64,000 bases of DNA from NCBI RefSeq assembly GCF_005862305.2, contig NZ_CP054022.1, positions 1,054,001-1,118,000 on the forward strand, given 5' to 3'. Positions 61,175-64,000 of this stretch are shown one piece after another. How positions within the stretch are numbered: the first letter of the stretch is position 1; every line of letters begins with the position of its first letter. Under the pieces are notes generated by a model. The model was not told the origin of the DNA and made no database searches. It saw only the letters and a program-made list of their open reading frames with translations. Source of the DNA: Rhizobium indicum. GTDB lineage: Bacteria > Pseudomonadota > Alphaproteobacteria > Rhizobiales > Rhizobiaceae. The position numbers were made by a program, and so were the translations under genes.

Positions 61175-61930
61175 TCAAGCCACGGCTTGCGCGCCGGTAA
61201 TTTCCACGAGCGAGCCGCACATGAAGGCCGCTTCGTCCGATGCAAGGAAAGCAACGAGCGCTGCCACCTCCTCCGGCCTGCCGATACGGCCGTAAGGCAC
61301 GAGTTTGTCGAGATCGGCGATCGTCCGCCCTGCGCGGATGACGCCTGCTTCCAGCATCGGCGTGTGGATTTCACCGGGGCAGACGGCATTGACCCTGACC
61401 TTGTCGGGCGCATAGTCGCGGGCGAGGTTCTGGGTGAAGGCGGCGACCGCCGCCTTCGTCGTGTTGTAGGCGATGTGGTTCGGCGCGGGGTAGAGTCCCC
61501 ATTGCGAGGCGGTGTTGACGATCGCCCCGCCGCCGGCAGCGATCATATGCGGCAGGGCCGCGCGGCAGAGATGGAACATCGAATCCAGATTGACCGCGAA
61601 ACTCAGCTGCCAGTCTTCATCCGAAAGGGAAAGCAGGTTTCCGCGCCGGTTGATGCCGGCATTGTTGACCAGCACGTCCAGCCGCCCCTTGATCGCAAAG
61701 GCTTTCTCGATGAGTTCGACGCATTCCGGCTTGCGGGAGATGTCGGCCGCGATGGTGGTCGCCGATCCGCCCGCCGCCTCGATGAGCAAAGCGACTTCGC
61801 CTGCCGCCTGGGCATTGGCATCAGCCACCACCACCAGGGCGCCTTCGTCGGCCAACCTCTTCGATATGGCCGACCCTATACCGCCGCCGCCGCCCGTGAC
61901 CACCGCGACCTTACCCACAAATCTTTTCAT
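61175..61930 (-). CDS. Short-chain dehydrogenase/reductase (SDR)
   Basis: Classical SDR of 251 residues: NAD(P) site AVVTGGGGGIGSAISKRLA, structural VLVNNAGINRRG, catalytic Ser in NTASQWGLYP and YNTTKAAVAAFTQNLARDY (Tyr-x3-Lys), and NAVCPGEIHTPM. The Asp after the second strand (VVVADANA) favours NAD. ATG 61930 follows GGGAGG. It lies 11 bases from the other SDR gene and belongs to the minus-strand catabolic cluster; substrate unknown, probably a sugar acid or hydroxy acid. Confidence 0.9.
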   Translation of the reverse strand: MKRFVGKVAVVTGGGGGIGSAISKRLADEGALVVVADANAQAAGEVALLIEAAGGSATTIAADISRKPECVELIEKAFAIKGRLDVLVNNAGINRRGNLLSLSDEDWQLSFAVNLDSMFHLCRAALPHMIAAGGGAIVNTASQWGLYPAPNHIAYNTTKAAVAAFTQNLARDYAPDKVRVNAVCPGEIHTPMLEAGVIRAGRTIADLDKLVPYGRIGRPEEVAALVAFLASDEAAFMCGSLVEITGAQAVA

Positions 61931-61941
61931 ATCGAACCTCC

Positions 61942-62706
61942 CTACCTGATGTAACTGCCGCCGTTGATGTCGAACGTCGCCCCATTGACCGAGGCCTGCG
62001 AAGGGCGAAGTAGGAAGGCCACCAGCTCGGCGATCTCCGCCGTCTCGGCCATCTCGCCGATCGGGATATCGCCGACCGCTGCATCCTTGCCGTGCTTTGC
62101 CACGAACTCCTCGGCCATGTCGGTGCGCACCCATCCGGGCGCGACAGAGACCGCGACGATCCCATCGCGCCCGAAGCTGCGCGCGATCGACTTTGTGAGA
62201 TTGATCAGCGCCGCCTTGGTCGCTCCGTAAGGCATGGCGTCGGCCGCATAGCCGCGCTGTCCCGCGCGGCTTGCCATGTTGACGATCCGCCCGCCGCCAT
62301 GGTGCTTGAAATGCGCGAGGGCTTCCTTGCAGAGATCGGCGGCTGCGAAGAAATTCACCTGGAACTCGGTCTGCCAGGCGATCCGCCAATCGACGGGATC
62401 GGCTTCGATCGAGATCTCGCTGCGGATGCCGGCATTGTTGACGACGGCATGGATCCGCCCCGCCGCCGCGAGCGCGTCGCGCCACAACGCGAAGGCGCCG
62501 TCCGGACTGGAGAGGTCGGCCTGGACGATCAGGCCGTTTCCACCCAGCTTGCCGAGAAGGGCTTGCGCCCTCTCTCTGTCGCGCCCGTAATGGATCACGG
62601 GCCGCGCGCCTTCGGCAGACAGGCGCTCGGCGATGGCTGCGCCGATACCGCCCGACGCCCCGGTGACGAGGACCGTCTGGCCAGCCAGCGGTTGAAGGTG
62701 AGACAT
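61942..62706 (-). CDS. Short-chain dehydrogenase/reductase (SDR), FabG-like
   Basis: Classical SDR of 254 residues: TVLVTGASGGIGAAIAERLS, AVVNNAGIRSEISIE, catalytic Ser in VNMASRAGQRGYAADAMPYG (Tyr-x3-Lys completed by ATKAAL) and VSVAPGWVRTDMAEEF. Ends NGATFDINGGSYIR, typical of SDRs acting on polyols or keto acids. It lies 8 bases after the proline-racemase-family gene and is probably co-transcribed with it and the aldehyde dehydrogenase. Confidence 0.9.
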   Translation of the reverse strand: MSHLQPLAGQTVLVTGASGGIGAAIAERLSAEGARPVIHYGRDRERAQALLGKLGGNGLIVQADLSSPDGAFALWRDALAAAGRIHAVVNNAGIRSEISIEADPVDWRIAWQTEFQVNFFAAADLCKEALAHFKHHGGGRIVNMASRAGQRGYAADAMPYGATKAALINLTKSIARSFGRDGIVAVSVAPGWVRTDMAEEFVAKHGKDAAVGDIPIGEMAETAEIAELVAFLLRPSQASVNGATFDINGGSYIR

Positions 62707-62714
62707 GGCGGCTC

Positions 62715-63749
62715 CTAATCCAGCAAACCGACCTGGGGACCCCAGGTGTCGGACAGCGCAAATCCCGCTGTGAAGGGATCGTCGTCGGACATGCGGAGCT
62801 GTTCGCGACCGTAGACATAGGCCCGGCCGGTTATTCGCGGCAGCACGGCGCGGCGGCCTCCCACCTCGGTCTCGCCGATCGCCTCCGCCAGGAATTCGCC
62901 GCCGATGATCGACCGCGACGTCCTGCGGTCTCCGACGGAGACTTCTCCGTGGGCGTAGAGCACAGCAAGGTTCGCCGAGCTACCGGTCCCACAGGGCGAG
63001 CGGTCGACCCGGCCGGGCTGCAGCGTCGTGCAGGTCCGCACCGCGCCATCGGCCTCCTGTCCACGGAACATCACGTAGGCAATCTCATCAACGCCTGTCA
63101 GGACGGGATGGGCGACCGAGACCTGCCCTGAGAGAAGCGACTTAAGCTCGATACCGGCTTCTGCGAGTAGCCGGGCATTGGCCGGCGCAATATCGAGGCC
63201 GATCTGGTCGACATCCACGAGTGCGTAATAGACCCCGCCGAAGGCGACGTCGATTTTGATGCGGCCCCATTTCGGCGTCTCCACCTCCTTGTCCAGCACT
63301 TCGGCAAAGCTCGGCACGTTGTCGAGGCTGACGGACAGGCACTGGCCGTCGCGGCAGACGGCGCGTGCGACGATGAGTCCGGCGGGCGTGTCGAGGCGGA
63401 CGACCGTCTCCCGTTCCGACATCGGCACCCGCCCGCTCTCGAGAAGTGCGGTGACCACGCAGATGCAGTTGCTGCCGGACATCGGGTGGGCGCGATCGGC
63501 CTGAAGGACGATGAAGCCGGCGTCCGCATCGCTGCGCGTCGGCGCGACCAGCAGGTTCACCGACATGGCGACGCTGGCGCGCGGCTCGAAGGTGACGAAG
63601 CGGCGCAGACTGTCGTCGACCGTGTTGATGTGGTTCATTTTGTCGAGCATCGTTGCACCGGGTATCTCGGGCGCCCCTGAGACGAGGACCTTGCCGATCT
63701 CGCCCTGGCAGTGGACCTGTAAGAGCTCCAGGGTCCGGTCCCAGTTCAC
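62715..63749 (-). CDS. Proline-racemase-family enzyme (hydroxyproline epimerase or dehydratase), Ser/Cys active site
   Basis: Protein of 344 residues with the two-domain proline racemase fold. The first catalytic position lies in [13 protein letters not shown], where the usual Cys of MCGH is Ser; the second, [20 protein letters not shown], keeps its Cys. Ser/Cys members include hydroxyproline 2-epimerases and related enzymes. The start is GTG 63749, overlapping the aldehyde dehydrogenase stop (GTGA). With the aldehyde dehydrogenase and SDRs it suggests hydroxyproline catabolism toward 2-oxoglutarate. Which reaction it performs cannot be read from sequence. Confidence 0.85.
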   Translation of the reverse strand: MNWDRTLELLQVHCQGEIGKVLVSGAPEIPGATMLDKMNHINTVDDSLRRFVTFEPRASVAMSVNLLVAPTRSDADAGFIVLQADRAHPMSGSNCICVVTALLESGRVPMSERETVVRLDTPAGLIVARAVCRDGQCLSVSLDNVPSFAEVLDKEVETPKWGRIKIDVAFGGVYYALVDVDQIGLDIAPANARLLAEAGIELKSLLSGQVSVAHPVLTGVDEIAYVMFRGQEADGAVRTCTTLQPGRVDRSPCGTGSSANLAVLYAHGEVSVGDRRTSRSIIGGEFLAEAIGETEVGGRRAVLPRITGRAYVYGREQLRMSDDDPFTAGFALSDTWGPQVGLLD

Positions 63750-64000
63750 TTGGCCACCTCCGGCTTGATGTACCAGCCCCAGGGGTCCTCGCTGGCGAAG
63801 CGGGTGATCTGCTTGGTCTCGAGATAATTGTCGAGGCCCCAGCGTCCGAGTTCGCGGCCAATGCCGGATTCCTTGTAACCGCCCCACGGTGCTTCCGTGA
63901 ACGTCGGTTGCGAGCAGTTGATCCAGACGATGCCGGCGCGGAAGGCGGCCGCCACCCGTTCGGCACGGGCGTCGTCCTTCGACATCACAGCCGCGGCTAG
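63746..64000 (-). CDS. Aldehyde dehydrogenase, C-terminal part (runs off the window)
   Basis: The last 84 codons are present: [20 protein letters not shown] and [20 protein letters not shown], the conserved C-terminal motif of NAD(P)-dependent aldehyde dehydrogenases of the betaine/semialdehyde type. The catalytic Cys and the start lie beyond base 64000. Its stop overlaps the GTG start of the proline-racemase-family gene, so the two are coupled. In hydroxyproline catabolism such an enzyme oxidises 2-oxoglutarate semialdehyde. Confidence 0.9.
   Translation of the reverse strand, partial: LAAAVMSKDDARAERVAAAFRAGIVWINCSQPTFTEAPWGGYKESGIGRELGRWGLDNYLETKQITRFASEDPWGWYIKPEVAK

Noticed and set aside
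1..64000. CRISPR arrays, tRNA or rRNA genes, replication origin
   Set aside because: No regularly spaced repeats, no recognisable tRNA or rRNA sequence and no repABC- or DnaA-box-like cluster were seen by eye; a dedicated scan could still find a small RNA gene.

Overview
The window looks like an accessory replicon (plasmid, chromid or genomic island) of an alphaproteobacterium of the order Hyphomicrobiales (Rhizobium/Agrobacterium/Sinorhizobium-like). This is inferred from the high GC content, an HWE-type histidine kinase, many small rhizobial-type stress proteins, a VirB/AvhB-type conjugation system, and the IS66 and IS91 elements. No rRNA, tRNA, replication origin or CRISPR array was seen.

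Layout. Bases 1-5000 are an insertion-sequence zone: a broken unknown gene, an IS66 tail, a tyrosine recombinase paired with an IS91 transposase, and a complete IS66 transposase. Bases 5.4-27 kb are a strongly rearranged stress and envelope region. Intact genes include a nucleotidyltransferase-HEPN protein, a PHB-depolymerase-type esterase, a transglutaminase, a host-attachment-type protein, CsbD, an antiporter, BON, GFA and DUF1007 proteins, a secreted L,D-transpeptidase-like protein, a CheB-CheR-PAS-HWE hybrid kinase with a response regulator, a NUDIX hydrolase and a thioredoxin-reductase-like enzyme. They are mixed with debris of DUF3072, AI-2E exporter, IS110, transglutaminase, DUF1236, RsgA and response-regulator genes. 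A NUDIX-esterase pair occurs twice as direct repeats about 17 kb apart, and each copy has lost a different gene.

Bases 27.3-28.9 kb hold a HipB/HipA-like pair. Bases 29.3-39.4 kb hold a complete virB1-virB11 type IV secretion operon on the minus strand, with an EexN-type lipoprotein between virB5 and virB6. A small winged-helix regulator is divergent from it. No relaxase or VirD4 coupling protein lies in the window.

Bases 40.4-49.5 kb are the most unusual part: four tandem plus-strand genes, each starting with a glycosyltransferase module. Three are fused to further enzymes: UDP-galactopyranose mutase; a Gfo/Idh/MocA oxidoreductase plus a medium-chain dehydrogenase; and a family-1-like glycoside hydrolase. 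Tight spacing and overlaps suggest one operon making or remodelling a galactofuranose-containing glycan or glycoside. No export genes are adjacent.

Bases 49.6-57.4 kb are a second stress island: a membrane protein, two YciE/YciF ferritin-like proteins (one behind a textbook EcfG-type promoter), a Crp/Fnr regulator, a response regulator, several small proteins, a fluoroacetate-dehalogenase-like hydrolase and more gene debris. Bases 57.6-60.2 kb encode three Tad-type proteins (one TadG/VWA, two TadE-like). The window ends with an unknown secreted protein and a minus-strand catabolic cluster (aldehyde dehydrogenase, proline-racemase-family enzyme, two short-chain dehydrogenases) that looks like hydroxyproline or sugar-acid catabolism and runs off the right edge.
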